Origin: Flagellimonas flava
GTDB taxonomy: Bacteria > Bacteroidota > Bacteroidia > Flavobacteriales > Flavobacteriaceae
Reading direction: 5' to 3'
Assembly: GCF_900129665.1 (NCBI RefSeq)
Contig: NZ_FQWL01000003.1
Span: 124,001 to 188,000 of the forward strand
DNA: 64,000 bases
Shown piece by piece: positions 8,043-16,706 of the stretch. A program made the translations under genes and the position numbers. The first letter of the stretch is position 1, and every line of letters begins with the position of its first letter. Under the pieces are notes generated by a model. That model ran no database searches. It saw only the letters and a program-made list of their open reading frames with translations, and was not told where the DNA came from.

Positions 8043-9365
8043 TCATTTCAAAAGAAAAGGCTGGCCGGTACTTTGCAAAACCGAAAACCAAAACTCACTT
8101 TCAAGATTGATTTTCTTGCGCTTTTTGGTCACCTCAGAAATAGGGATATAGACAAATTTGTTGTTGACCTTACAGGCAACAAACTTGGTCTTGCCCGCCA
8201 TGGCACCATGTACGGCATGATAGGCCAATCGGCTGCAATATACACTGTCACGGGAATTGGCCGGCGCACTTCGTACGATATAACTGGGATCAATATACTT
8301 GATGGTCACCGGAATGTTCGCATCTTTGAAATAAGAGCCTATTTTTTCCTTTAGGAAAAGACCAATATCTGCATGTTTTATGTTTCCCGAGGCATCTTTA
8401 ATCCGCTCTTGACCCTGAAAAAGTTGTTGCCCTGCGCCTTCGGCCACAACTATTACTGCATGTTTTTTCCGTTTCAATCGCTTTTGTAAAACACCAAGAA
8501 AACCGAGCTCACCTTCCAACTGAAAGTCCATCTCCGGGATAAGGACAAAATTCACGACCGGCATGGCCAAGGCAGCGGAAGCCGCAATGAAGCCGCTATC
8601 CCTACCCATCAATTTTACGATGGAGATGCCATTATAAGCACCTGCAGCTTCGTTATGGGCATCACGTATAATTGGACTGGCCACATCAAAGGCAGTTTCA
8701 AAACCAAAAGACTCATCTATAAGGTCAATGTCATTATCAATGGTCTTTGGAATACCAACAACACTGATTTTGGCCCCACGTTTTTCAATTTCCTCACCGA
8801 TGGCGTTTACACCTTTCAAGGTTCCGTCCCCTCCTATGGCAAACAACATATTCACTCCGTTTGCCTCCAAAGTGTCCACCATAACCCCAACATCCTGACC
8901 TCCTCTTGAGGATCCTAAGAAAGTGCCCCCAAACTGGTGGATGTCTTTCACCTTATCTGGCGTCAGTTCTACAAAACCATGTCCAATTTCAGGATTAAGA
9001 CCCTCATAGCCGTATGGAATTCCAATTATTCTTTTTATCCCATAGAAGTAATGCAATCCCATGACCACACCCCGTATCACATTGTTGATTCCCGGACATA
9101 GTCCACCGCAGGTTACAATGGCTGCTGTAGCCTCTTTCGGGTCAAAAAAGATGTTTTGCCGCGGACCTGCTTTTTCCAAACATTGCGGTTCCTCCCCATC
9201 GGATAGGCATTTGTTATATTGATCCAATGAAATATCAAAGACCAACTTGTCCGATTCGCTGACAAAATTAAATATGTTATCTCCCCTGACAGTACTCAAC
9301 TGCAGGGGAGATTTAAACTTGGGTTTGCCAAGATCTTCAATATGGAAACTATGGGTGTTGTCCAA
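8043..9365 (-). CDS. pfkA: 6-phosphofructokinase (long, TP0108/plant-like type)
   Basis: 440 residues, cytoplasmic, phosphorylating fructose 6-phosphate. Motifs seen: GGLCPGIN (87-94), GSSRGG (151-156), GGDGT (178-182) and PKTIDND (206-212), with SFGFETA next. The Gly after GGD is the state found in ATP-using enzymes (PPi enzymes have Asp). The Lys of PKTID is the state of PPi enzymes and of the unusual ATP-using group found in plants, trypanosomes and spirochaetes. This combination points to an ATP-dependent long-form enzyme, possibly without the usual allosteric control. It begins 11 bases after pckA and ends the usp-SLC13-pckA-PFK operon. Confidence 0.85.
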   Translation of the reverse strand: MDNTHSFHIEDLGKPKFKSPLQLSTVRGDNIFNFVSESDKLVFDISLDQYNKCLSDGEEPQCLEKAGPRQNIFFDPKEATAAIVTCGGLCPGINNVIRGVVMGLHYFYGIKRIIGIPYGYEGLNPEIGHGFVELTPDKVKDIHQFGGTFLGSSRGGQDVGVMVDTLEANGVNMLFAIGGDGTLKGVNAIGEEIEKRGAKISVVGIPKTIDNDIDLIDESFGFETAFDVASPIIRDAHNEAAGAYNGISIVKLMGRDSGFIAASAALAMPVVNFVLIPEMDFQLEGELGFLGVLQKRLKRKKHAVIVVAEGAGQQLFQGQERIKDASGNIKHADIGLFLKEKIGSYFKDANIPVTIKYIDPSYIVRSAPANSRDSVYCSRLAYHAVHGAMAGKTKFVACKVNNKFVYIPISEVTKKRKKINLESEFWFSVLQSTGQPFLLK

Positions 9366-9376
9366 CTTATGTATTA

Positions 9377-11035
9377 TTAAAAATGTTCGTCCAAACTATG
9401 GTGCGAATCAATCAGTGGTCCACCTGCCAATATTTCCTCGGAAGCTTGACTAGCAAACTTGTCAAAGTTAATATGGAACGAATGGGCCAACTGAATGGCC
9501 TTGCTTACATAAGCACCTTTTTGCAACCAAGTGTTCATAGGATCCAATATTTCCGTTGGAACGCCTGGACAATATTTTGGCATATGTAAACCAAAGATAG
9601 GATGTGCATCGTAATCCACCTCATCCAATTTCCCCTCTAAGATAGCGGAAATCATGGCTCTTGTGTATTTTAACTTGATTCTGGAACCCACACCATAGGG
9701 GCCACCGCTCCATCCGGTATTGATCAGCCATACGTTCACGCCCGCCTCGGTCATCTTTTTGCTCAACATTTCAGCATAAGAAGCTGGATGCAAGGGCATA
9801 AAAGGCTCACCAAAACATGCCGAAAACGAGGGAACAGGTTCATTGATTCCCGCCTCTGTACCAGCGACCTTGGCCGTGTAGCCTGAAATAAAATGATAGG
9901 CGGCCTGACCAGGGGTCAATTTGGATACTGGAGGCAAGACCCCAAAAGCATCACAGGTTAAGAAAAAGATATTTTTAGGATTGGATGCGTAAGAGGGAAT
10001 TTGAATATTGTCAATATGATCAATAGGATAGCTAACCCGCGTGTTTTGCGTGATGGAACTATCAAAATAGTCTACCTCTTTGGTTCCTTCTTTGAAGACC
10101 ACATTCTCCAACAGGGCTCCTGGGCGGATTGCCCTATAAATATCCGGTTCTTTCTCCTCTGTTAGGTCGATAACCTTTGCATAGCATCCTCCTTCAAAAT
10201 TGAAGATGGTATTATCAGCTGTCCAACCATGTTCATCATCCCCGATCAGTTTTCTATCCGGGTCTGCAGAAAGTGTGGTCTTTCCGGTTCCTGAGAGTCC
10301 AAAATAGATAGCCGTATCCCCATCTTTACCAACATTGGCAGAACAGTGCATTGGCAATACGTTTCTATCCACCGGAAGAATCAAATTCAAGGCCGTAAAG
10401 ACACCCTTTTTCATCTCCCCAGGATATTCGGAACCACCAACAAGGGCAATTTTTCTGGTATAATTTAGAATGGAGAAGTTACCTGCAATGATTCCAAATT
10501 CTGTTGGGTTTGGACATTCATACCCCGGAGCACATACCACTAACCAATCTTCATCAAAATTTTCCAATTCTTCCTCAGGAAGTCTTAGGAACATATTCTT
10601 GATAAAGTAATTGGACCAGGGATATTCTGTAATCGTACGCACATTGGTACGATATTTTGGGTCCGCACATACCGCGGCATCCCTAACATAGATTTCCTTA
10701 CCGGAAAGATAGTTAGCCACTTCGTTATAAAGCTTATCAAAATTTTCAGGAGAAATGGGCTTATTGATCCTACCCCACCAAATTCTATCCCTGGTATAGT
10801 CATCCTTTACCAAAAAACGATCTTTTGGAGACCTCCCCGTAAATTTTCCGGTATTGATACTTAGTGTTCCATTCCCACTTTCCACTCCCATCCCTTTTTC
10901 AAGGGTAATTTTCTGTAAAGTTTCTGCGCATAGATTCCAATGCGCAGTTACATTCTCCAAACCATATTTACTAAGGTCTTTGGTTTTTTCAATTACTTCG
11001 TCCATAATTTTCTGTTTTAAGGTTAAAAGCTCCAT
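9377..11035 (-). CDS. pckA: Phosphoenolpyruvate carboxykinase (ATP)
   Basis: Catalyses oxaloacetate + ATP to PEP + CO2 + ADP, or the reverse CO2-fixing step during fermentation. The P-loop GLSGTGKTT is at 246-254, GRSPKDRF at 67-74, the metal-binding DDEHGW at 266-271, and CSANVGKDGD just before the P-loop. At 552 residues it is slightly longer than usual. The first ATG overlaps the SLC13 gene by 13 bases; Met11 (11005) would remove the overlap and is an equally likely start. It lies in an operon with a dicarboxylate-type carrier and PFK, under an Fnr-type site. This fits a role in anaerobic C4-acid or succinate metabolism. Confidence 0.95.
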   Translation of the reverse strand: MELLTLKQKIMDEVIEKTKDLSKYGLENVTAHWNLCAETLQKITLEKGMGVESGNGTLSINTGKFTGRSPKDRFLVKDDYTRDRIWWGRINKPISPENFDKLYNEVANYLSGKEIYVRDAAVCADPKYRTNVRTITEYPWSNYFIKNMFLRLPEEELENFDEDWLVVCAPGYECPNPTEFGIIAGNFSILNYTRKIALVGGSEYPGEMKKGVFTALNLILPVDRNVLPMHCSANVGKDGDTAIYFGLSGTGKTTLSADPDRKLIGDDEHGWTADNTIFNFEGGCYAKVIDLTEEKEPDIYRAIRPGALLENVVFKEGTKEVDYFDSSITQNTRVSYPIDHIDNIQIPSYASNPKNIFFLTCDAFGVLPPVSKLTPGQAAYHFISGYTAKVAGTEAGINEPVPSFSACFGEPFMPLHPASYAEMLSKKMTEAGVNVWLINTGWSGGPYGVGSRIKLKYTRAMISAILEGKLDEVDYDAHPIFGLHMPKYCPGVPTEILDPMNTWLQKGAYVSKAIQLAHSFHINFDKFASQASEEILAGGPLIDSHHSLDEHF

Positions 11036-12858
11036 ATCATAGGAACCAATACGAGTGTTGCAATAAAAAACAGGAGCAATAAAGGCCCTCCCACTTTTAT
11101 ATAATCCATGAATCTGTATCCGCCGGAGGACATCACCATGGCATTGGTGGTAGTCCCTACCGGTGTTAAAAATGCTGTTGATGCGCTAATGGCCACTGCG
11201 ATCATATAGGGTTTGGGTGATACCCCCAAGGTTGTCGAGGCCATGATGGCTATTGGTGCCATTAAGACCGCGGTGGCCGAGTTGTTTATAGTTTGGCTAA
11301 AGGTTGTGGTAAGCAGAAAAATCCCCGCCAATAAAGCCGTTGGATGTATACTTCCCAAAGCTTCCACCAAGCTATTGGCCGCCATTTGGGCCACACCGGT
11401 TTTTTGCAGTGCCAACCCCATTGGTATCATAGCGGCAATCATTACCACACTGGTCCAGCTTATACCCTTGTAAGCCTTGCTTATGGGAACACAACCGGTA
11501 AGCATCATGATACCGGCGCAGGCCAGAGCAGCAATTGCCCCTGGGACAATTTTAAATACCAAAAGCAGTACCATTAAGACCAAAGTCCCTAGGGCTATAT
11601 AACTTCTGGGGGTCAACTCATCCACATTTTTGGACAGGGCCTCTGGACTACCGGAGATTACCAAGTTTTCATACATGGATGTCAGAGCTTCAATGTTCTC
11701 CCACTGCCCCCTAATAATGAAGGCATCCCCAGCTACAATCTTAATTTTTCCAGTAAGCGGCCTACTGTTTCTAGAGGCAGCCAACAACTGTACTCCGGCT
11801 TGTTTTAGGTAATGCCCAAGTGGAAGAGTTTTGCCCACAAAGACTGATTTGGGGGTTATGATCATTTCGGCCATACCCACCTCTTGGTTGATCAGTTCCT
11901 TCTTGAGAAGATCCTTTTCCGGTTTCCAGGGAATGACCCCCAAACTAAGTTTCAATACCAATTTGTCAACATCTCCGGCTTCTCCCTTTACCGTTATGAT
12001 GTCGTGGTACCTCATCTCTGTCCGAGGGTCGGGTAATTCTACAAATTGATGAATTCCCTGCAAAGGATGGGGATGTCTCCGTTTTAAACGCATCAGGGAA
12101 ACATTGTGCTCTTCTTCAAAATTCCAGTCCCCAACTTTGGTGTTGATCAAGGGAGACATTGAACGAATGCGTAAACGATACAGGTTATCCCCTATACTGT
12201 AATTCTCAATCCATTTATGCATCTCCTCGTCCAAGGCCATGGGTTTATTTTTGGTTCGGTGCTTTGGCAAAAGCCTATATCCCACATATCGGAAATACAA
12301 AATGGAAATAAACAACAGCGGTAATCCTATCAAGCTGAACTCAAAAAAGGAAAAGCCTTCAAAACCGTTTTCCACGAGCGCATTACTGGCAATAATATTG
12401 GGAGGCGTACCGGTCAAGGTCAGCAATCCACCCGTATTAGATCCAAATGCCACGGGCATCAACAGCTTGGAGGGTAGTGTTCCCGCATTCCATGCGGCTG
12501 TAACTGTAACCGGGAGCAAGGCGGCCACCGTGCCTGTATTACTTACAAAACCGGACAGTAGACTGGAACCCAATGTTACGATTACCAATAGTTTTGGAAC
12601 ACTGCTTTTGGCCCATTTTACAAAGCGTTGACCTGCCACGGCTGTCCATCCTGTTCTAGAAAGTCCTTCACCAATAATGAAAAGGGCGGCAATCATAATC
12701 ACCGTAGAATTACTGAAACCAATCAAAGTTTCATTCAACTCCAAAATACCGGTCAGGTATAACGACAACATAGACATCAGGGCCACCACATCCGGCGGGA
12801 ACTTTCCCCAAACAAATAATAGAATTGTAATACCAAGTATTACCAAAAGCGTTAGCAT
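11023..12858 (-). CDS. SLC13 family permease with two RCK_C (TrkA-C) domains
   Basis: 611 residues. The membrane helices form two halves of the divalent anion:Na+ symporter fold, with the repeated SNT motifs visible as SNTGTVAALLP, GSNTGGLLTLTGTPPN and, in the second half, SINNSATAVLMAP-like segments. Between them (about 200-380) lie two soluble RCK_C domains that usually bind nucleotide or other regulators. Homologues carry sulfate or dicarboxylates. The adjacent pckA makes a C4-dicarboxylate substrate plausible, but sequence alone does not settle it. It starts 19 bases after the usp gene and overlaps pckA. Confidence 0.88.
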   Translation of the reverse strand: MLTLLVILGITILLFVWGKFPPDVVALMSMLSLYLTGILELNETLIGFSNSTVIMIAALFIIGEGLSRTGWTAVAGQRFVKWAKSSVPKLLVIVTLGSSLLSGFVSNTGTVAALLPVTVTAAWNAGTLPSKLLMPVAFGSNTGGLLTLTGTPPNIIASNALVENGFEGFSFFEFSLIGLPLLFISILYFRYVGYRLLPKHRTKNKPMALDEEMHKWIENYSIGDNLYRLRIRSMSPLINTKVGDWNFEEEHNVSLMRLKRRHPHPLQGIHQFVELPDPRTEMRYHDIITVKGEAGDVDKLVLKLSLGVIPWKPEKDLLKKELINQEVGMAEMIITPKSVFVGKTLPLGHYLKQAGVQLLAASRNSRPLTGKIKIVAGDAFIIRGQWENIEALTSMYENLVISGSPEALSKNVDELTPRSYIALGTLVLMVLLLVFKIVPGAIAALACAGIMMLTGCVPISKAYKGISWTSVVMIAAMIPMGLALQKTGVAQMAANSLVEALGSIHPTALLAGIFLLTTTFSQTINNSATAVLMAPIAIMASTTLGVSPKPYMIAVAISASTAFLTPVGTTTNAMVMSSGGYRFMDYIKVGGPLLLLFFIATLVLVPMIWSF

Positions 12859-12877
12859 AACTGTTGTGTTGGGTGCA

Positions 12878-13666
12878 TCAGTCCAAGGTCAACAAAGGAA
12901 TCTCGGAGTGCAGCGTTAACAGTTTGGTCAATCGTCCCTCAGATGGGGAACTCAATCGAGTGTGGTTTCTTGGTAAAATTGCCAAAAGATCTATGTTCTT
13001 TTTGGTGATATACTCCAAAATACCTTCCTCTACATCTTGGTTCTTGCTAAAGGCATGTTCCACATAAAAATGCTCTAGGTAGTATTCCAGGAGATTTTCA
13101 GTACTATCCACAACAGAGTCTTCGGCATAAACCGATTCCTTATATATGGTAAGCACATGTACTCTCGAATTGAAGGTCCGTGCCACATCCAAAAGGGTCT
13201 TCAACACTTTCTTATCATCGATCTCCTCTCCACCCATGACCAAAGCAATATCCTTTGGCTCTTTTATGGGGCATCCATAAGGAACAGAAATGACCGGGCA
13301 ATTAGCCTCCAGTACCAATCGGGAGGTATTGGTAATGGCTTCATCCGTAACCTTATCCCCCATGGTTCCCATCAAAATAATGTCGCTGTCGACTTCATTC
13401 TGCTTTTCAAGAATACTGGAGATGACCTCACCGGTAACGGTGGCAAAACTTGGCTTATGCTTTGTTTTCCATTTAAAGGAACCCAATACCTTGTCAAAAT
13501 CCGTTTTCAATACTTTTTCTTCGGATTCGGAAGTGGGCATAGCGGCCACGTACAATGTTTGAATTTGAATATCCCTTGAAGGGCCAACAAAATTAACTGC
13601 ATATTCCAGGGCATTTAGGGATGCCTCTGTAAAATCGAACGGAACTAAAATATTCTTGATACCCAT
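12878..13666 (-). CDS. Universal stress protein, tandem-domain
   Basis: 262 residues made of two UspA-like alpha/beta domains. The first (1-140) begins MGIKNILVPFDFTEASLNAL. Its nucleotide-loop region GTMGDKVTDEAITNTSRL departs from the ATP-binding consensus G-2x-G-9x-G-S/T because NT replaces G-S. ATP binding may therefore be lost. The second domain is more divergent. It is the first gene of the usp-SLC13-pckA-PFK operon, downstream of a strong Fnr-type promoter. It is one of three usp genes in the window, all in units with the same site. Confidence 0.87.
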   Translation of the reverse strand: MGIKNILVPFDFTEASLNALEYAVNFVGPSRDIQIQTLYVAAMPTSESEEKVLKTDFDKVLGSFKWKTKHKPSFATVTGEVISSILEKQNEVDSDIILMGTMGDKVTDEAITNTSRLVLEANCPVISVPYGCPIKEPKDIALVMGGEEIDDKKVLKTLLDVARTFNSRVHVLTIYKESVYAEDSVVDSTENLLEYYLEHFYVEHAFSKNQDVEEGILEYITKKNIDLLAILPRNHTRLSSPSEGRLTKLLTLHSEIPLLTLD

Positions 13667-13699
13667 ACCTAAAAGTTTACTTGATTAAAATCTTCAACT

Positions 13700-13742
13700 C
13701 AAAAGTAGAACTGGACCACCACCTAAAATATGACAGATATCA
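13700..13742 (-). promoter_or_regulatory. Fnr-type operator plus -7 box of the usp-SLC13-pckA-PFK operon
   Basis: TGACAGATATCA at 13731-13742, followed on the minus strand by 23 bases and then TACTTTTG (13707 down to 13700), a perfect TAnnTTTG -7 box. The operator is about 65-76 bases from the usp start. The geometry is identical to the other sites. Confidence 0.8.
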
Positions 13743-13852
13743 GGTTTGGATTTTTCACATGGAACGATAACCTTTTCGTAACAAATTTTATGATTTTACA
13801 TATCTGGCATCTCCATTTTAAATGTCAAAACTTTAAGGAATCCAGCCTAACA

Positions 13853-13895
13853 TGATATGTGTCATATTACACTATATGGTAAATGCCAAACTTTG
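13853..13895 (+). promoter_or_regulatory. Fnr-type operator plus -7 box upstream of DUF2490 gene
   Basis: TGATATGTGTCA at 13853-13864, 23 bases, then AAACTTTG at 13888-13895. The -7 box has one mismatch (A for the first T) but exactly the common spacing. It lies back to back with the usp operon's site. Confidence 0.7.
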
Positions 13896-13921
13896 TGTCG
13901 TAATTCCAAAAACACTTGGAA

Positions 13922-14620
13922 ATGGTGTATGTGAAACGCCTGACACTTCCTCTTTTTTTGTTCTTTATCCACATTTCAATTGGGCAGACCTTTGACGAGA
14001 ATCGTTCGGGATCTTGGTTGGAATTTTCAGGTGTGGGGAAAATTGGAGACGACTGGAGCATTCCCTTGGCTGGGATCTTAAAGCACCGGGATGTATTTGA
14101 CACTTACGACTTCTCCTTTATTCGAACAGGCATTTCGTACAGGACAAGCCCTTCAACCGTTTTCACCCCGGGAATTGCATTCCTCAATACCAACTCGTTC
14201 ACAGATAGGGATGCTATATCCGTGACCTCACAATTTTGGGTGTATGAGGAATTTTCCGTGTTCTCGAATCGAAAACGACATGCTTTTTCACATCGGTGGC
14301 GATTGGAACATCGGTGGATCCGTAATGACAATAACACCGAATTTAACCATAGGGTTCGCTATAGGCTTCAGTACAAGACTCCCTTACATGGCAATCTATA
14401 CTTTAAAGTTTGTAACGAGATTTTCTTGAATACGAGGGGACATGCCTTCAACCAAAATCGTTTTTTTATTGGAGTTGGGCGGACACTTTCCGAGTCCATT
14501 AAAATAGACCTTGGTTTTTTAAAGAATCATTTCAGGACTTCGGGATACGGTGCCGTTAGAATGGGCCTTTACTTTGACCTTGATTTTACTACTACAGAAG
14601 TGGCACAAATTGATAATTAA
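13922..14620 (+). CDS. DUF2490 outer-membrane protein
   Basis: 232 residues from the ATG at 13922. A longer frame uses a TTG six bases upstream and is less likely. A Sec signal covers about 1-21 (ends SIGQ). The mature part is a predicted beta barrel of the DUF2490 family: a SGSWLEFSGVGKI start, repeated RYRLQYKTP-type amphipathic strands, and HRWRLEHRW in the middle, where this family keeps a conserved aromatic/Arg cluster. Its function is unknown. It is preceded by an Fnr-type site, followed 106 bases later by tonB with its own site, and so is predicted to be induced at low oxygen. Confidence 0.8.
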   Translation: MVYVKRLTLPLFLFFIHISIGQTFDENRSGSWLEFSGVGKIGDDWSIPLAGILKHRDVFDTYDFSFIRTGISYRTSPSTVFTPGIAFLNTNSFTDRDAISVTSQFWVYEEFSVFSNRKRHAFSHRWRLEHRWIRNDNNTEFNHRVRYRLQYKTPLHGNLYFKVCNEIFLNTRGHAFNQNRFFIGVGRTLSESIKIDLGFLKNHFRTSGYGAVRMGLYFDLDFTTTEVAQIDN

Positions 14621-14661
14621 CCAAATTTTAGGCGTTAAAATTGGGAATATTTCAATGAAAC

Positions 14662-14704
14662 TGACTTATATCATGTTATTTGACATTCATTGACTCTACT
14701 TTTA
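14662..14704 (+). promoter_or_regulatory. Fnr-type operator plus -7 box upstream of tonB
   Basis: TGACTTATATCA at 14662-14673 (left half has T at position 5), 23 bases, then TACTTTTA at 14697-14704. The operator centre is about 60 bases before the start codon, as at the other sites. Confidence 0.72.
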
Positions 14705-14726
14705 TTTCAGTTAAATAAGAAAAGTC

Positions 14727-15455
14727 ATGAAACCCAAAAAGAACCCTAACGCTGACATAGGCCGTAATAGCAGCCTATATTTTATGATAGGTTTGACTTC
14801 TGTTTTATTTGTTACCTGGCAATCATTTGAGGTCAAGACCTACGAGAAAGAAACCCACGTTTCGGATGTTGTCCACGTTATGGACGATTTAAAAGAGGAC
14901 GTTCCCGTTACCGAAATTGTGCAGACCACACCTCCACCACCCCCTCCTTCCGCACCAGATGTTATAGAAATTGTGGACGATGTTGAGGATATTGAGGAAA
15001 CTATAATAGAAAGTACAGAAAGTAACCAAGATGCCTTTATTGAGGATGCCATCGTGAAAATTGATGATGTGATGGTCGAGGAGGAAGAGGAGGAAGAAAT
15101 TGTTCCTTTTGCCATTATTGAACATGTACCTGTCTTTCCAGGATGTGAAGATTTGACATCTGAAGAAGAGCGCAAGGAGTGCTTTAACCAAAAGGTTCAG
15201 GAGCATGTAAAAAACACCTTTAAATATCCAACAGCAGCCTTGGAAATGAATATCACTGGAAAAGTATTTGTTCAGTTTGTGATCGACTCTCAAGGTAGGG
15301 TGACCAATATTCAAAAAAGAGGCCCGGATCGATTGTTGGAAAAAGAAGCCGTACGAATAATCTCAACACTTCCCAAGGTTCAACCTGGGATACAACGTGG
15401 TAAAGCGGTTAAAGTGACCTACGCCATTCCTATCAGCTTTGTAATGAAGCGGTAG
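14727..15455 (+). CDS. Energy transducer TonB
   Basis: 242 residues. A cytoplasmic N-terminus (MKPKKNPNADIGRNS) precedes one membrane helix at about 17-33. A periplasmic linker follows, with a run of six prolines and then a strongly acidic stretch (IEIVDDVEDIEE, VEEEEEEEIV). The C-terminal TonB domain spans about 140-242: VFPGCEDL, FKYPTAALEMNITGKVFVQF, and ends YAIPISFVMKR. It passes proton-motive energy to TonB-dependent receptors. Bacteroidetes carry several TonB genes. This one stands alone with an Fnr-type promoter and a strong terminator, suggesting use under low oxygen. Confidence 0.9.
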   Translation: MKPKKNPNADIGRNSSLYFMIGLTSVLFVTWQSFEVKTYEKETHVSDVVHVMDDLKEDVPVTEIVQTTPPPPPPSAPDVIEIVDDVEDIEETIIESTESNQDAFIEDAIVKIDDVMVEEEEEEEIVPFAIIEHVPVFPGCEDLTSEEERKECFNQKVQEHVKNTFKYPTAALEMNITGKVFVQFVIDSQGRVTNIQKRGPDRLLEKEAVRIISTLPKVQPGIQRGKAVKVTYAIPISFVMKR

Positions 15456-15475
15456 TTTTATTTAACTTGTTCTCT

Positions 15476-15509
15476 GGCTCCCAGACATAATGTTTGGGAG
15501 CCTTTTTTT
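15476..15509 (+). terminator. Rho-independent terminator of tonB
   Basis: The 12-bp stem GGCTCCCAGACA / TGTTTGGGAGCC (one G-T pair) has loop TAA and is followed by seven T. The T run reaches into the stop codon of the convergent aspartoacylase-like gene. Confidence 0.9.
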
Positions 15510-16704
15510 AGTACCATTTTGAATCTTTGTACTCCCAATTCCGTGAGGCAGCTTCCCTGTTTTTCACAACCAAATGGGTCTTGTCCAATCTTCGAGCACG
15601 ATAACCTAGCAAATGAAAAAAGGATTTGGCCATAAACCTGGCTATGCGCTGGTCTACAAGAAGTACATCCTTCTTTAATGATGCCCATTGGATACCAGGA
15701 AGGTACACCAACAGACCATCTACCCTAAACCATCGAAGTCCCTTGGAAATCCAGAGCAAAACCCTTGGAATTGTCCGGATAAAATAAAAGCCCTCACTTC
15801 CCAACTCTTGGTACAACGGCATAAAAATCTGTCGTTTTTTACTGGTCACCAATGGCTTGTTATTCTCTTCAGCGATATCCCTCCCCTTGGGGATAATCTG
15901 AAAGTTTCTGAAGCCGGGCAACATCTTAAACCGATTGCCCTTGGTTATCTTATGTTGATAGTAAATCTCATAGAAAGTATTGGTCCTACGATCAGAACTC
16001 AAAATCTGTTGTTCCAATACATTTCGCACAGGAGTACTAAGCTGGACAGCACCTGAAATGTTTAAGGTATAGAAGATAAAATCAATAGAATTTCTTATGG
16101 AGGAAATATCATCATGCTGTCCGCTTTCATAACCAAGGGAAACATACCCAAGCTCATTGATATAACTTAGTAAGGCCCCAACAAGGTATTCCTCAATTCC
16201 AAGTATGATGGGCAAGGGATAGTTAGAGGCAAACTTCCGATTTAACATACTATCGTTCAGCACAACAAAGGGAGCGGTTTCGCTAGAGGTGGTATGCAGG
16301 TCAATAAAGTAATAAGGCGCTTTTTCTTGGCTTAATATTTCAAGGAGTAGTTGGTATAGCTCCCAAAGTTCCTTTTCATCAGACCCAAGGTTTTCAGCAC
16401 TATTTGCAATTTGATTGATTTCCTGAACCGTCCAAATCCGATTAAGGTCTTTCTCCAAGAAGCGAACGTTAGCCTGAAGCGCTTTTAAATTTCCAGCAAT
16501 AGCGTATATCTGGCCATAAATTGGTGTCTGTCTCACCCGAAGTTCATTCAGCACATGCTTAAGGGCAAAAACCCCTGCTGGCTCATTACCATGAATTCCA
16601 GCAAAAAAAACCACTGTGGGACCCGGACAATTTCCAGATAAATGTCCTATTACACGATCAATATTTGTGGACTCCCCCAAGGCGGAACTAAAGACTTTTG
16701 CCAT
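15508..16704 (-). CDS. Succinylglutamate desuccinylase/aspartoacylase family protein
   Basis: 398 residues. The N-terminal 230 residues hold the M14-like zinc hydrolase fold: GIHGNEPAGVFAL supplies the first His and Glu ligands, FIDLHTTS the third His, and an N-glycine/Arg cluster lies at EKDLNRIW. Relatives remove acyl groups from N-acyl amino acids (AstE, aspartoacylase). The last 150 residues are family-specific. It starts 2 bases after the GCS2-CBS gene, so a ligase and a hydrolase of amino-acid amides are made together from one Fnr-type promoter. The substrate is unknown. Confidence 0.83.
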   Translation of the reverse strand: MAKVFSSALGESTNIDRVIGHLSGNCPGPTVVFFAGIHGNEPAGVFALKHVLNELRVRQTPIYGQIYAIAGNLKALQANVRFLEKDLNRIWTVQEINQIANSAENLGSDEKELWELYQLLLEILSQEKAPYYFIDLHTTSSETAPFVVLNDSMLNRKFASNYPLPIILGIEEYLVGALLSYINELGYVSLGYESGQHDDISSIRNSIDFIFYTLNISGAVQLSTPVRNVLEQQILSSDRRTNTFYEIYYQHKITKGNRFKMLPGFRNFQIIPKGRDIAEENNKPLVTSKKRQIFMPLYQELGSEGFYFIRTIPRVLLWISKGLRWFRVDGLLVYLPGIQWASLKKDVLLVDQRIARFMAKSFFHLLGYRARRLDKTHLVVKNREAASRNWEYKDSKWY

Positions 16705-16706
16705 AA

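Noticed and set aside
13916..13921. TTG start for the DUF2490 gene
   Set aside because: An ATG two codons later gives a normal signal peptide.
14840..15314. Two minus-strand frames inside tonB
   Set aside because: They are antisense of the Pro/Glu-rich linker; Ser/Thr-rich low-complexity product and no own promoter.
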